Assembly (NCBI RefSeq): GCF_003336425.1
Contig: NZ_QEIO01000012.1
Span: 1 to 60,601, forward strand
From: Marinitenerispora sediminis
Lineage (GTDB): Bacteria; Actinomycetota; Actinomycetes; Streptosporangiales; Streptosporangiaceae
Length of the DNA: 60,601 nucleotides
Direction of reading: 5' to 3'
The notes under the pieces are model-generated. The model worked only from the letters and a program-made list of their open reading frames with translations, did no database searches and had not been told where the DNA came from. Position numbers and translations under genes: made by a program. Of this stretch, positions 17,139-25,848 are shown piece after piece (positions within the stretch are counted from its first letter, which is position 1; every line of letters starts with the position of its first letter).

Positions 17139-17917
17139 CACAGTCCCTTCGGCCGCAGCGCGGCGGTCACGACTCCGGCGATCCAGTCCACGAGCAGGGC
17201 GAGCAGCGCGATGAGCACCGAGCCCACCACGAGCGTGGCGACCCGGCTCGTGTTGACGCCGGACACCACGAGCTCGCCCAGTCCGCCGCCGTTGATGAAG
17301 GCCGCCAGGCCGGCCACGCCCACGTTGTGCACCACGGTGGTGCGGACGCCGGCGAGGATCACCGGCACCGCGAGGGGGAGTTCCACCCGCACCAGCACTC
17401 GCCACGCCGACATCCCGATCCCGCGGGCCGCCTCGACGAGGGCCGGATCCACCTCGCGAAGGCCGACCATCGTGTTGCGCAGCGCGGGCAGCATGCCGTA
17501 GAGCACCAGGGCCACGACGGCCGGCCAGAAGCCGATGCCGACCGCGATCGCCAGCAGCACGATCACCCCCACTGGCGGGGCGGACTGGCCGATGTTGGCG
17601 ACCGCGAGCACCGCCGGCGTCGACCACCGCATCCACCGCCGGCTCACCAGCACGCCCAGCGGGACGGCGATGGCCAGTACCAGGAGGGTCGACACCGCGG
17701 TCAGCCCGACATGCTCCCACGTCTTGGCCGCGATGTGCGGCAGGTTGAGGGACCGCGCCTCCGTGGAGTCGAGGTCGGCCGCCTGGGTGTAGGCCACCGT
17801 GGCCACGGCGGCGAGCAGGACGCCGGCGGGGGTGAGCAGCGTCCGCCAGCCGGCCCCGAGCGGCGCCGCGGCCGGTCCGCCGCCGGTGCGCGCGGCCGGG
17901 GTGCCGACCGCGCTCAT
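17138..17917 (-). CDS. opuCD: Osmoprotectant ABC transporter permease (second)
   Basis: 259 residues with about six membrane helices and the BPD_transp_1 EAA loop (DPALVEAARGIGMSAWRVL). It is the longer of two permeases in the operon and carries an extra N-terminal stretch of about 40 residues. Starts within the ATPase stop codon (ATGA overlap). Confidence 0.87.
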   Translation of the reverse strand: MSAVGTPAARTGGGPAAAPLGAGWRTLLTPAGVLLAAVATVAYTQAADLDSTEARSLNLPHIAAKTWEHVGLTAVSTLLVLAIAVPLGVLVSRRWMRWSTPAVLAVANIGQSAPPVGVIVLLAIAVGIGFWPAVVALVLYGMLPALRNTMVGLREVDPALVEAARGIGMSAWRVLVRVELPLAVPVILAGVRTTVVHNVGVAGLAAFINGGGLGELVVSGVNTSRVATLVVGSVLIALLALLVDWIAGVVTAALRPKGL

Positions 17918-19242
17918 CGGGCGTCCGCCTCGTCCGCGGCGCCGGCCTCGGCCGCGCCGGCCAGCGCCGCCGTGTCCGGCACGCCGCCGGATGCCGCGGG
18001 GACCGCCGTGCCGGCTCCATCGGCCCGCACGTGCCGCGCCGGCTGCCGCCGCTGCCTGACCTCCTGGATCGCCTGGCGGACGGTCGCGAGCGTCACGGCG
18101 CCCACGTAGCGGCCGTGCCGTCCGACCACCGGGACCACCTCCCGGTCGGCGTTGAGCAGCGCCTCGACCGCTTCCTGCAGCGTGGAGCCGCCGGAGATGA
18201 CGGTGTCGATCCGGCTGCCTGCCGCCGACGGGAGCACGCCGACCGGCCCGGAGCCGCCCGCCAGGTCCTCGCGGCCCACCCACCGCAGCGGGCGCTCCTC
18301 CTCGTCCAGCACGACCGCCCAGTCGCGTGCGGCCTCGTGCAGTCGTCGCCGCAGGTCGGCCACGTCGTCGCCGGGGCGGGCGCGCACCGCGTCGTCCAGG
18401 GCGACGTCGCGGACCCGGGTGAGCTTGAGCAGCTTCATGGAGGACCCGCCGCCGACGAACTGCTCGACGCTGGGGTCGGCCGGCTCGGCGAGGATCTCCT
18501 CGGGCGTCCCGAACTGCACGATCCGCGATCCGGCGCCGAGGATGGCGATGCGGTCGCCGAGCCGCAGCGCCTCGTCGACGTCGTGCGTGACGAACACGAT
18601 CGTCTTGGACAGCTCGCCCTGCAGCCGCAGCAGTTCCTCCTGCAGGTTCTCGCGGGTGATCGGGTCGAGCGCGCCGAACGGCTCGTCCATGAGCAGCACC
18701 GGCGGGTCCGCGGCGAGCGCCCGAGCGACGCCGACCCGCTGCTGCTGCCCGCCGGAGAGCCGGCGCGGGTACCGGTCGCGGTACTCGGCGGGGTCGAGCC
18801 CGACCAGCTCCAGCAGCTCGTCGACCCGCCGGGCGATGCGCCGCCGGTCCCAGCCGAGCATCAGCGGCACCTGCGCGATGTTGCCCGCCACCGTCATGTG
18901 GGGGAACAGCCCGGCCTGCTGGATGACGTAGCCGATGTGCCGGCGCAGCTGGTCCGGCTGCTGCGCCCGGGCGTCGAGCCCGCCGATGAGGATGCGGCCG
19001 GAGGTGGGCTCGATCAGCCGGTTGATCATGCGCATCGTCGTGGTCTTGCCGCAGCCGGACGGCCCGAGCAGCACGACGATCTCCCCGGCCGGAACGGTCA
19101 TCGTCAGGTCGTCGACGACGGGGTCGGCGGAGCCGAACCGCTTGGACACCCCGATCAGCTCGATCGGGACGCCGGCCGTTCCGCCGTCCTCCGCGGCGAG
19201 CGCGGCCAGGGTCTGCGGGTGGGCGGTGGTGGTCTCAGGCAT
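17914..19242 (-). CDS. opuCA: Osmoprotectant ABC transporter ATP-binding protein with CBS domains
   Basis: 442 residues. ABC ATPase core: Walker A GPSGCGKTT (60-68), signature LSGGQQQRV (162-170), Walker B VLLMDEP (182-188), switch His220. After it comes a CBS pair (about residues 290-400, ending VVPVVGRHGRYVGAVTLATV), which in OpuA-type transporters senses ionic strength or nucleotides. A low-complexity Ala/Glu/Asp-rich tail of roughly 40 residues follows and is unusual. The gene overlaps both permease genes. Confidence 0.93.
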   Translation of the reverse strand: MPETTTAHPQTLAALAAEDGGTAGVPIELIGVSKRFGSADPVVDDLTMTVPAGEIVVLLGPSGCGKTTTMRMINRLIEPTSGRILIGGLDARAQQPDQLRRHIGYVIQQAGLFPHMTVAGNIAQVPLMLGWDRRRIARRVDELLELVGLDPAEYRDRYPRRLSGGQQQRVGVARALAADPPVLLMDEPFGALDPITRENLQEELLRLQGELSKTIVFVTHDVDEALRLGDRIAILGAGSRIVQFGTPEEILAEPADPSVEQFVGGGSSMKLLKLTRVRDVALDDAVRARPGDDVADLRRRLHEAARDWAVVLDEEERPLRWVGREDLAGGSGPVGVLPSAAGSRIDTVISGGSTLQEAVEALLNADREVVPVVGRHGRYVGAVTLATVRQAIQEVRQRRQPARHVRADGAGTAVPAASGGVPDTAALAGAAEAGAADEADAR

Positions 19243-19888
19243 GGCTCCGGATCCCCCGTGAGGTCGTCAGCTTGCCGATCAGGACGAAGAGGGCGTCGAA
19301 CAGCAGGGCCATGAGCACGATGCCCAGCGTCCCCACGAGCGTGGCGTTGAGCGCGTTCGCGGCGCCGATGCGGGCGAGCCCCGAGAAGATCTGGTCCCCG
19401 AGCCCCGGCCCGGAGACGAACGCGGCGATGGCCCCGATGCCCATGGCCAGCTGGGCGGCCACCCGCAGGCCGGTCAGGATGACCGGCCAGGCGAGCGGCA
19501 GCTGGACGCGCAGCAGCACGCGCGAGCGGCTCATGCCGATGCCGCGCGCGGCCTCCACGAGCGCGGGGTCCACGCCGTTCAGGCCGACGATGGTGTTGCG
19601 CAGGACGGGGAGCAGCGCGTAGAGGACGATCGCCGTGACGCTCGGCGCCACGCCCAGTCCGAGGGGGGCGATGAGCAGGCCGAGCATGGCGAGGGAGGGG
19701 ATGGTGAACAGCACGCTGGTCGCGCCGGTGGCCAGCGCCGTCGCCCGCTCGTCGCGGTGCACGAGGATGCCCAGCCCGACGCCGACGGCGGCGGCGACCA
19801 GGAGGCACTGGGCCACCATGCTCGCGTGCTGGACGGCCTGGAAGGCCAGCATGTCGAAGCGGCTGGCGATGTACTCCGGGAGCGTCAC
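19235..19888 (-). CDS. opuCB: Osmoprotectant ABC transporter permease (first)
   Basis: 217 residues, five to six membrane helices, EAA loop VDPALVEAARGIGMSRSRVL. First gene of the importer operon; GTG start with GGGAGG upstream. The two permeases form the membrane pore with the CBS-bearing ATPase, giving a complete import system with the lipoprotein at 16.1-17.1 kb. Confidence 0.9.
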   Translation of the reverse strand: MTLPEYIASRFDMLAFQAVQHASMVAQCLLVAAAVGVGLGILVHRDERATALATGATSVLFTIPSLAMLGLLIAPLGLGVAPSVTAIVLYALLPVLRNTIVGLNGVDPALVEAARGIGMSRSRVLLRVQLPLAWPVILTGLRVAAQLAMGIGAIAAFVSGPGLGDQIFSGLARIGAANALNATLVGTLGIVLMALLFDALFVLIGKLTTSRGIRSHA

Positions 19889-20267
19889 GGCGTGGCCGCC
19901 TCCCGGGTCCGTCCGGTGTTCGGAGCAGCGGTTTCGGTCATGCGCCGCTTCCTTACCGGTGCGCGGGCACGTACTCGCATCCGGAGAGAAGGTGACGTTT
20001 TTGTTACCGAACGCGGTGTGCTGTCCGATTCGCGGTGTTATGTGGGACCTGGCGGCCCCGACGGCCCCGGGGGCGTGGCAGCCGGCGGGTCCAGCGGAGC
20101 GCGCGCGGCGGCGTGCCGAGCGGAAGGTCGGGGTGGCGGACTCTCGCGGAGGGGGGCGGCGCCGTGGCCGCTCCGCGGAGTCCCGTCACCCGCGCCGGAC
20201 GGAGCGCGCAGGGCCGTCCGGGGGCGCCGTCAGGCCGCGCACCGCCGGGCGGTGCCGGCCGCCGGGC
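19889..20267. other. Upstream region of the osmolyte importer operon
   Basis: No gene supported. Contains the operon promoter region on the minus strand and the inverted repeat listed separately. Confidence 0.45.
19991..20008. promoter_or_regulatory. Inverted repeat GGTGAC-N6-GTTACC upstream of the importer operon
   Basis: Half-sites GGTGAC (19991-19996) and GTTACC (20003-20008) match as an inverted repeat with one mismatch, separated by GTTTTT. It lies about 110 bases before the first permease start. It could be a regulator site for osmotic control; no regulator gene is adjacent. Confidence 0.35.
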
Positions 20268-20807
20268 TCACGCGCCGGCGGCCAGCGACCGCACGTAGTT
20301 GAAGTTCTGGTGCACCTGGTTGACCTGCACCTGGCTGTGCACCGGGATCTGCGTGGTGTGGTACTGCTGCCCGTTGCGCACCGCGACCTGCACGGTGCCG
20401 GAGACGCGGGTCTCCTTGACCAGTAGGAAGAACAGGCTGAACACGCAGATGAACAGGAAGCCGAGCAGGGCGAGGATCAGCGCCCAGGTCGGCATCTTCT
20501 GCTCGGTCTGGACGAGGTTGTTGATCGTCCAGACGCTGCCGCGCAGCGGGAACGCGCCGCCCGGCGTGATGACCTGGCTCTGGGTCACCGTGATGTCGCC
20601 GATGGTGGTCAGCGTGGGCTCGCCGCCGGGGGGCGTGGTCTGGTAGTCGGGAGGCGCCTGCCAGCCTCCGGTCTGCGGCGTCTGGTTGTAGGGCACCATC
20701 GCACCGGAGGGGTAGCCCCCCGAGGGGAGGCCCGGGTTGGCGGGCCCGCCTCCGGTCTGGTGGTGGGGTTCGCCCTGTCCCATGGGCGGCTCAGGGTAGT
20801 GGGTCAT
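20268..20807 (-). CDS. Hypothetical single-pass membrane protein
   Basis: About 179 residues from the ATG at 20807 (a GTG six codons upstream is possible). The first ~85 residues are Pro/Gly/Gln-rich and disordered. A short beta region follows (LTTIGDITVTQSQVITPGG), then a single membrane helix (about residues 110-135, ALILALLGFLFICVFSLFFLL) and a C-terminal domain (TRVSGTVQVAVRNGQQYHTTQIPV). This arrangement is common in actinobacterial cell-envelope proteins of unknown function. Confidence 0.72.
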   Translation of the reverse strand: MTHYPEPPMGQGEPHHQTGGGPANPGLPSGGYPSGAMVPYNQTPQTGGWQAPPDYQTTPPGGEPTLTTIGDITVTQSQVITPGGAFPLRGSVWTINNLVQTEQKMPTWALILALLGFLFICVFSLFFLLVKETRVSGTVQVAVRNGQQYHTTQIPVHSQVQVNQVHQNFNYVRSLAAGA

Positions 20808-20914
20808 AGTCAGGAATTCTCGCACCTGAATCGGACCGCCGAGTCGCTTCCCGGTAACAGAATCCCGTCATCCCCGCCATGGCGGGACGGCGCTGTGCCC
20901 CGCCCTGCCCCCGC

Positions 20915-21154
20915 TCAGCCGGCCCGGCGCTCCCGGAGCCGGGCCGCCGCCGCACGGGCCGTGGCCGGATCCGCGGCGCGCAGCAGCACGTCGCCCCTCC
21001 ACTCGTCGACCCGCCGCAGGTCGTCCTCGGCCGGGCCGTGCCCGGACGGTTCCTGGGTGCCGATCCGCGGCCCCGGGCCCGCCTCCGCGGTCGCCGTCCC
21101 GGCCAGGTCCGCGGCCGACAGGTAGCCGCCGGCCTCGGCGAGCCGCCCGCACAC
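20915..21154 (-). CDS. Possible small ORF next to the cobN riboswitch
   Basis: 79 residues from a GTG, almost all codons ending in G or C and a protein-like C terminus (DEWRGDVLLRAADPATARAA). No ribosome binding site or family is recognised, and the frame stays open across the riboswitch. It may be the 3' remnant of a longer gene displaced by the riboswitch-cobN unit, or a chance frame. Confidence 0.22.
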   Translation of the reverse strand: MCGRLAEAGGYLSAADLAGTATAEAGPGPRIGTQEPSGHGPAEDDLRRVDEWRGDVLLRAADPATARAAAARLRERRAG

Positions 21155-21164
21155 GGTCCGGCGG

Positions 21165-21330
21165 GGCCGCTCTGCCAGGATGGGACCCGGCGACCGGAGG
21201 AACACGGTGCGAATCCGTGGCTGTCCCGCAACTGTCAGGGGGGAGCCCGCCTCGAACGAGGCCACTGCCGCGCGAGCGGCGGGAAGGCCGGGGCGGGCGG
21301 CGAATCCCGAGCCAGGAGACTTCGCGCCGC
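21165..21330 (+). promoter_or_regulatory. Cobalamin riboswitch upstream of cobN
   Basis: The conserved B12-aptamer core is present in order: GGAACACGGTGCGAATCCG (21198-21216), GCTGTCCCGCAACTGT shortly after, and the B12 box GAGCCAGGAGAC (21309-21320). The box lies about 65 bases before the cobN start. Adenosylcobalamin or a related form binding here would reduce cobN expression. The GC-rich sequence between aptamer and start codon could sequester the ribosome site or form a terminator. Confidence 0.92.
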
Positions 21331-21384
21331 CGCGCACGTGTTCCGTTCCGGGGCGAGGACCCCGACAGGAAGTAAGGACCAGGC

Positions 21385-24300
21385 ATGGCCACGATCCTGC
21401 TGCTGTCCACCGCCGACACCGAGCTGCTCGCCGCGCGCGCCGCCGGCGCCGGCTACCGCACCGCCAACCCCGCGCGCACCGACCCGGCCGACCTGCCCGG
21501 CCTGCTGGACGGCGCGGACGTCGCCGTCGTCCGGCTCCTCGGCGGACGCGAGGCATGGCCGCGCGGCCTCGACGCGCTGCGCGCCAGCGGTGTCCCGCTC
21601 GTCGCCCTCGGCGGTGAGGCCGCCCCCGACGCCGAACTCCTCGCCCTGTCCACGGTGCCCTCCGGAGTCGCCACCGAGGCGCACGGATACCTGCGCGAGG
21701 GCGGAGTCGGCAACCTGCGGGAACTCGCCCGCTTCCTCTCCGACACCGTGCTGCTGACCGGGGAGGGCTTCGAGCCGCCCCGGCCGATGCCCGAGTACGG
21801 GACCCGCGGCACGCCTGCCGCGCACCCCGGCCGGCCCACCGTCGCCGTCGTCTTCTACCGCGCCCACGAGCTCTCCGGGAACACCGCGTTCGTCGACACG
21901 CTGTGCGCGGCGATCGAGGCGGCCGGCGGCGCCCCGCTGCCGGTCTTCACGGGGTCGCTGCGCGGCGTGTCGCGGGACACCCATTCCGGCCTGTTCGAGC
22001 TGCTCGACCGGGCCGACGCGGTCATCACCACCGTGCTCGCGGCCGGCGGGGCCGTGGCCGCCGACGCCAGCGGCGGCGGCGACGAGGACGCCTGGGACGC
22101 CGGCGCGCTCGCCGCACTGGACGTGCCGGTCCTGCAGGGGCTCGTGCTGACCTCCAGCCGCGCCGCCTGGGCGGCCTCCGACGCCGCGCTCACCCCCATG
22201 GACGCCGGCATGCAGGTCGCGATCCCCGAGTTCGACGGCCGGATCGTCACGGTCCCGTTCTCCTTCAAGGAGCTGGACCCCGCCACCGGCGTGCCCGTGT
22301 ACGCCGCCGATCCCGAACGCTGCGCCCGCCTCGCGGGCATCGCCGTGCGCCACGCCCGGCTGCGCGCGATCCCGCCGGCCGGGCGGCGGCTCGCCGTGGT
22401 GCTCTCCTCCTACCCCACCAAGCACTCCCGGGTCGGCAACGCCGTCGGCCTGGACACCCCCGCCTCGGCCGTGCGGCTGTTCCGCCGGCTCGCCGAGCAT
22501 GGCTACGACCTGGGCCCCGACGACCGGCTCTGGCGCCCGCCCGCGCCGGAGGAGGGCCGGCGCGCCGACGACGGCGACCCGCTCATCCACGCCCTGATCG
22601 CCGCCGGCGGCCACGACGTCGAGTGGCTCACGGCGGAGCAGCTCGCCCAGGCGCCGGCCCGGGTCCCCCTCGACGACTACCAGCGGTGGTTCGACGCGCT
22701 GCCCGCGCCCCTGCGCGACGGCATCCGCGAGCACTGGGGGGAGCCGCCGGGCGAGCTGTACACCGACGACTCCGCCGGCCGCCCGGAGATCGTGCTGGCC
22801 TGCCTGCGCTTCGGCAACGTCGTCCTGATGATCCAGCCGCCGCGGGGCTTCGGCGAGAACCCGATCGCCATCTACCACGACCCCGACCTGCCGCCCTCCC
22901 ACCACTACCTGGCCGCCTACCGGTGGCTGGAGACGGCACGGGAGGCGGGCGGGTTCGGCGCGGACGCCGTGGTCCACCTGGGCAAGCACGGCACTCTGGA
23001 GTGGCTGCCGGGCAAGGGGCTGGGGCTGGCCGCGGAGGACGCGCCGGACGCCGTCCTGGGCGACCTTCCGCTGGTCTACCCCTTCATCGTCAACGACCCG
23101 GGTGAGGGGACGCAGGCCAAGCGCCGCGGCCACGCGACCGTCGTGGACCACCTCGTGCCGCCCATGGCGCGCGCCGACACCTATGGCGACATCGCCCGTC
23201 TGGAGCAGCTGCTCGACGAGTACGCGCTGGTCAGCGACCTGGACCCCGACAAGGCGCCCGCGCTGCGCGCCCAGATCTGGACGCTGGTCAAGGCCGCGGA
23301 GCTCCACCACGACCTGCACACCGCCGAGATGCCGGGGGAGGAGGAGTTCGACGACTTCGTCCTGCACGTCGACGGCTACCTGTGCGAGATCAAGGACGTC
23401 CAGATCCGGGACGGCCTGCACGTCCTCGGTGCCGCCCCCGAGGGCGAGGCGCGGACCAACCTCGTGCTCGCGGTGCTGCGCGCCGCGCAGGTGTGGGCCA
23501 ACCAGGCGGGCGCGCTGCCCGGGCTGCGGGCCGCGATCGCCGCGTGCTTCGGGCTGGACGAGAAGGCGCTGCTGGCCGAGCCCGGCGCCCCCGTCGACGT
23601 GCCCGCCGCCCTCACCGAACTGGTCGACGGACCGAGCCGCAGCGGCTCCGACGCGATCGACCTCCTCGACGCGCTCGCCCGCCGGGCCGTGGAGCGGATG
23701 GACGCCCTGGGCTGGGTCGCCGACAAGGCCGGCACCGTGCTGGCGGAGGTGATCGGCCGGCCGGCGCCGGACGCCGAGCGGGTGCTCGCGTTCGCCGCCG
23801 AGGAGGTGGTGCCGCGGCTCGCGGCGACCAGCGGCGAGATCGACGCCGTGCTGCACGCGCTCGACGGCGGCCACGTGCCGGCCGGGCCGTCCGGATCGCC
23901 CACCCGCGGCCTGGTCAACGTGCTGCCGACCGGCCGCAACTTCTACTCGGTGGACCCCAAGGCGGTGCCGTCCCGCAACGCGTGGGAGGTGGGCCAGGCC
24001 CTCGCCGACTCCCTCGTGCGGCGCCACCTCGACGACACCGGGAAGTACCCGCGATCGGTCGGCCTCACCGTGTGGGGCACCGCCGCCATGCGCACCCAGG
24101 GCGACGACGTCGCCGAGGTGCTGGCCCTCCTCGGGGTCCGGCCGACCTGGGACGACGCGTCGCGCCGGGTCACCGGGTTCGAGATCGTCCCGCCGGCCGA
24201 ACTCGGCCGCCCGCGCATCGACGTCACTGTGCGGATCTCCGGGTTCTTCCGCGACGCCTTCCCGCACGTCATCAAGCTGCTCGACGACGCGGTCGCGGCG

Positions 24301-25116
24301 GTCGCCGAGCTGGACGAGCCGCCGGAGGCCAACTACCCCCGCGCCCACGCGCTGGCCGACCACGCCGGCCACGGCGACTGGCGGCGGGCGACCACCCGGA
24401 TCTTCGGCTCCAAGCCGGGCGCCTACGGGGCCGGCCTGCTGCCGCTCATCGACGCCCGCAACTGGCGGGACGACGCCGACCTCGCCGAGGTCTACGCGGT
24501 GTGGGGCGGCTACGCCTACGGCCGCGGCCTGGACGGCCGGGAGGCGCGCGCCGACATGGAGGCCTCGTTCCGCCGCATCGCGGTGGCGGCCAAGAACCAG
24601 GACACCCGCGAGCACGACATCGTCGACTCCGACGACTACTTCCAGTACCACGGCGGCATGGTGGCGATGGTGCGCCGCCTCACGGGCGCCAACCCGGCCG
24701 CCTACGTGGGCGACTCCGCGCTCCCGGACCAGGTGCGCACCCGGACGCTCGCCGAGGAGACCCGGCGCGTCTTCCGCGCCCGCGTCGTCAACCCGCGCTG
24801 GATCGCCGCCATGCGCCGCCACGGCTACAAGGGCGCCTTCGAGCTGGCCGCCACGGTCGACTACCTGTTCGGCTACGACGCCACCGCCGGCGTGGTGGAC
24901 GACTGGATGTACGCCAGACTCGCGGAGAGCTACGTCTTCGACCCCGAGAACCGGGAGTTCCTCGAACGCTCCAACCCGTGGGCGCTGCGCGGCATCACCG
25001 AGCGCCTGCTGGAGGCCGCCGACCGAGAGCTGTGGCAGCAACCGGATCCCGCCACCCTCGACCGGCTCCGCGAGACCTACCTCCGGCTGGAGGGCGACCT
25101 GGAGGACGGGGACTGA
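21385..25116 (+). CDS. cobN: Cobaltochelatase subunit CobN
   Basis: 1243 residues, the normal size. CobN is the large, corrin-binding subunit of the ATP-dependent chelatase that inserts Co2+ into hydrogenobyrinic acid a,c-diamide in the late-insertion (aerobic) route. Family landmarks include YRAHELSGN near residue 155, SSYPTKHSRVGNAVG near 340, and the strongly conserved HLGKHGTLEWLPGKGLGL near residue 530, then HVDGYLCEIKDVQIRDGLH near 660 and SDDYFQYHGGMVAM near 1080. Its ATPase partner is the fused ChlI/ChlD-type protein at 44.0 kb. Expression should be repressed by B12 through the riboswitch. Confidence 0.96.
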   Translation: MATILLLSTADTELLAARAAGAGYRTANPARTDPADLPGLLDGADVAVVRLLGGREAWPRGLDALRASGVPLVALGGEAAPDAELLALSTVPSGVATEAHGYLREGGVGNLRELARFLSDTVLLTGEGFEPPRPMPEYGTRGTPAAHPGRPTVAVVFYRAHELSGNTAFVDTLCAAIEAAGGAPLPVFTGSLRGVSRDTHSGLFELLDRADAVITTVLAAGGAVAADASGGGDEDAWDAGALAALDVPVLQGLVLTSSRAAWAASDAALTPMDAGMQVAIPEFDGRIVTVPFSFKELDPATGVPVYAADPERCARLAGIAVRHARLRAIPPAGRRLAVVLSSYPTKHSRVGNAVGLDTPASAVRLFRRLAEHGYDLGPDDRLWRPPAPEEGRRADDGDPLIHALIAAGGHDVEWLTAEQLAQAPARVPLDDYQRWFDALPAPLRDGIREHWGEPPGELYTDDSAGRPEIVLACLRFGNVVLMIQPPRGFGENPIAIYHDPDLPPSHHYLAAYRWLETAREAGGFGADAVVHLGKHGTLEWLPGKGLGLAAEDAPDAVLGDLPLVYPFIVNDPGEGTQAKRRGHATVVDHLVPPMARADTYGDIARLEQLLDEYALVSDLDPDKAPALRAQIWTLVKAAELHHDLHTAEMPGEEEFDDFVLHVDGYLCEIKDVQIRDGLHVLGAAPEGEARTNLVLAVLRAAQVWANQAGALPGLRAAIAACFGLDEKALLAEPGAPVDVPAALTELVDGPSRSGSDAIDLLDALARRAVERMDALGWVADKAGTVLAEVIGRPAPDAERVLAFAAEEVVPRLAATSGEIDAVLHALDGGHVPAGPSGSPTRGLVNVLPTGRNFYSVDPKAVPSRNAWEVGQALADSLVRRHLDDTGKYPRSVGLTVWGTAAMRTQGDDVAEVLALLGVRPTWDDASRRVTGFEIVPPAELGRPRIDVTVRISGFFRDAFPHVIKLLDDAVAAVAELDEPPEANYPRAHALADHAGHGDWRRATTRIFGSKPGAYGAGLLPLIDARNWRDDADLAEVYAVWGGYAYGRGLDGREARADMEASFRRIAVAAKNQDTREHDIVDSDDYFQYHGGMVAMVRRLTGANPAAYVGDSALPDQVRTRTLAEETRRVFRARVVNPRWIAAMRRHGYKGAFELAATVDYLFGYDATAGVVDDWMYARLAESYVFDPENREFLERSNPWALRGITERLLEAADRELWQQPDPATLDRLRETYLRLEGDLEDGD

Positions 25117-25131
25117 GGCCGAACGGGGCAG

Positions 25132-25190
25132 CGGCCCCGGGCGTGTCCCGAGTTGCGGAGTCGCTCCGCACGCCGGAAAGCCCGGGGCCG
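25132..25190. terminator. Nested hairpin terminator after cobN
   Basis: An outer 11-bp stem (CGGCCCCGGGC at 25132-25142 with GCCCGGGGCCG at 25180-25190) encloses an inner hairpin TGCGGAG-TCG-CTCCGCA (25154-25170). It starts 16 bases after the cobN stop and would fold on either strand. Confidence 0.6.
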
Positions 25191-25511
25191 TGACGGCTCC
25201 GGGCGCAGGGAAACGGGGGCCGGCTGGTCCAGCGACGCGCCGGTGTACTCGCGCACCAGCGCGACCAAGACGAGGAAGTCGGGGACGTAGCCGACCTGCT
25301 GCGAGGTCGTGAACAGCTTCCCGGTCCGCTTGATGTCGAGGTAGCCGTCCTCGATCGTGACCCCGGAGATCTCGCCCCACGGGATTTCGGTGCGGTCGAT
25401 GGCCAACGCGTGGGGTGTCGCGGTCACCGGCCCGAACCCGACCGGCCGGCCGGCGGAGAGTTCCGCGAGGGCGCGGGGCAGATGGGCGCGCGTCACGCCC
25501 TCCTCCAGCAT
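25191..25511 (-). pseudogene. 5'-truncated remnant of a DUF6585-like protein
   Basis: From the ATG at 25511 about 100 residues resemble only the C-terminal half of actinobacterial DUF6585-like proteins: EEGVTRAHLPRALAELSAG, a WGEISGVTIEDGYLDIKR strand pair and VPDFLVLVALVREYTGA. The frame then runs on through the terminator into the antisense of cobN without a family end. The N-terminal half (normally membrane helices and a first domain) is absent upstream, where the acylase leader begins. Best read as a decayed gene fragment. Confidence 0.5.
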
Positions 25512-25848
25512 CGGCCCCCACTCGCGACACCGCCCGAACGCGCCGAACGCGTCTCCCCGCCCGGGGTGCGCCGAGCCGTGGGCGGCCGCCGCCGTTCGTC
25601 CGGCTTCCGGACGGCCGCCAGGGGGTACCGCTACCCCGGCGGCCCCTGGCCGCAACCGGCCAACGCGGCCGCGGCCGGACCTCCGGAGCGGGCGGCGTAC
25701 CCGCACTCCGCTGTTACCAGCGGTAATACCGCACGCCTGCCGGCGGCTGGCCGCCCGGTGCTGCTGACCGATAAATATGAATGTCTTTCGGAAAACTGCT
25801 CTCGCTGCGTAACCTACCCGCACCCCCGCGTGAACGAGGTGTGTGGAC
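25512..25848. other. Upstream region of the acylase gene
   Basis: No gene supported. It includes a TTACC-AGC-GGTAA inverted repeat (25714-25726) and an AT-rich patch around 25770-25800 that may hold the promoter. Confidence 0.4.

Noticed and set aside
21235-25530. Minus-strand open frame of over 1400 codons antisense to cobN
   Set aside because: It mirrors the codon periodicity of cobN, is Val/Gly/Asp/Arg-rich without domain motifs, and cobN is unmistakable on the other strand.
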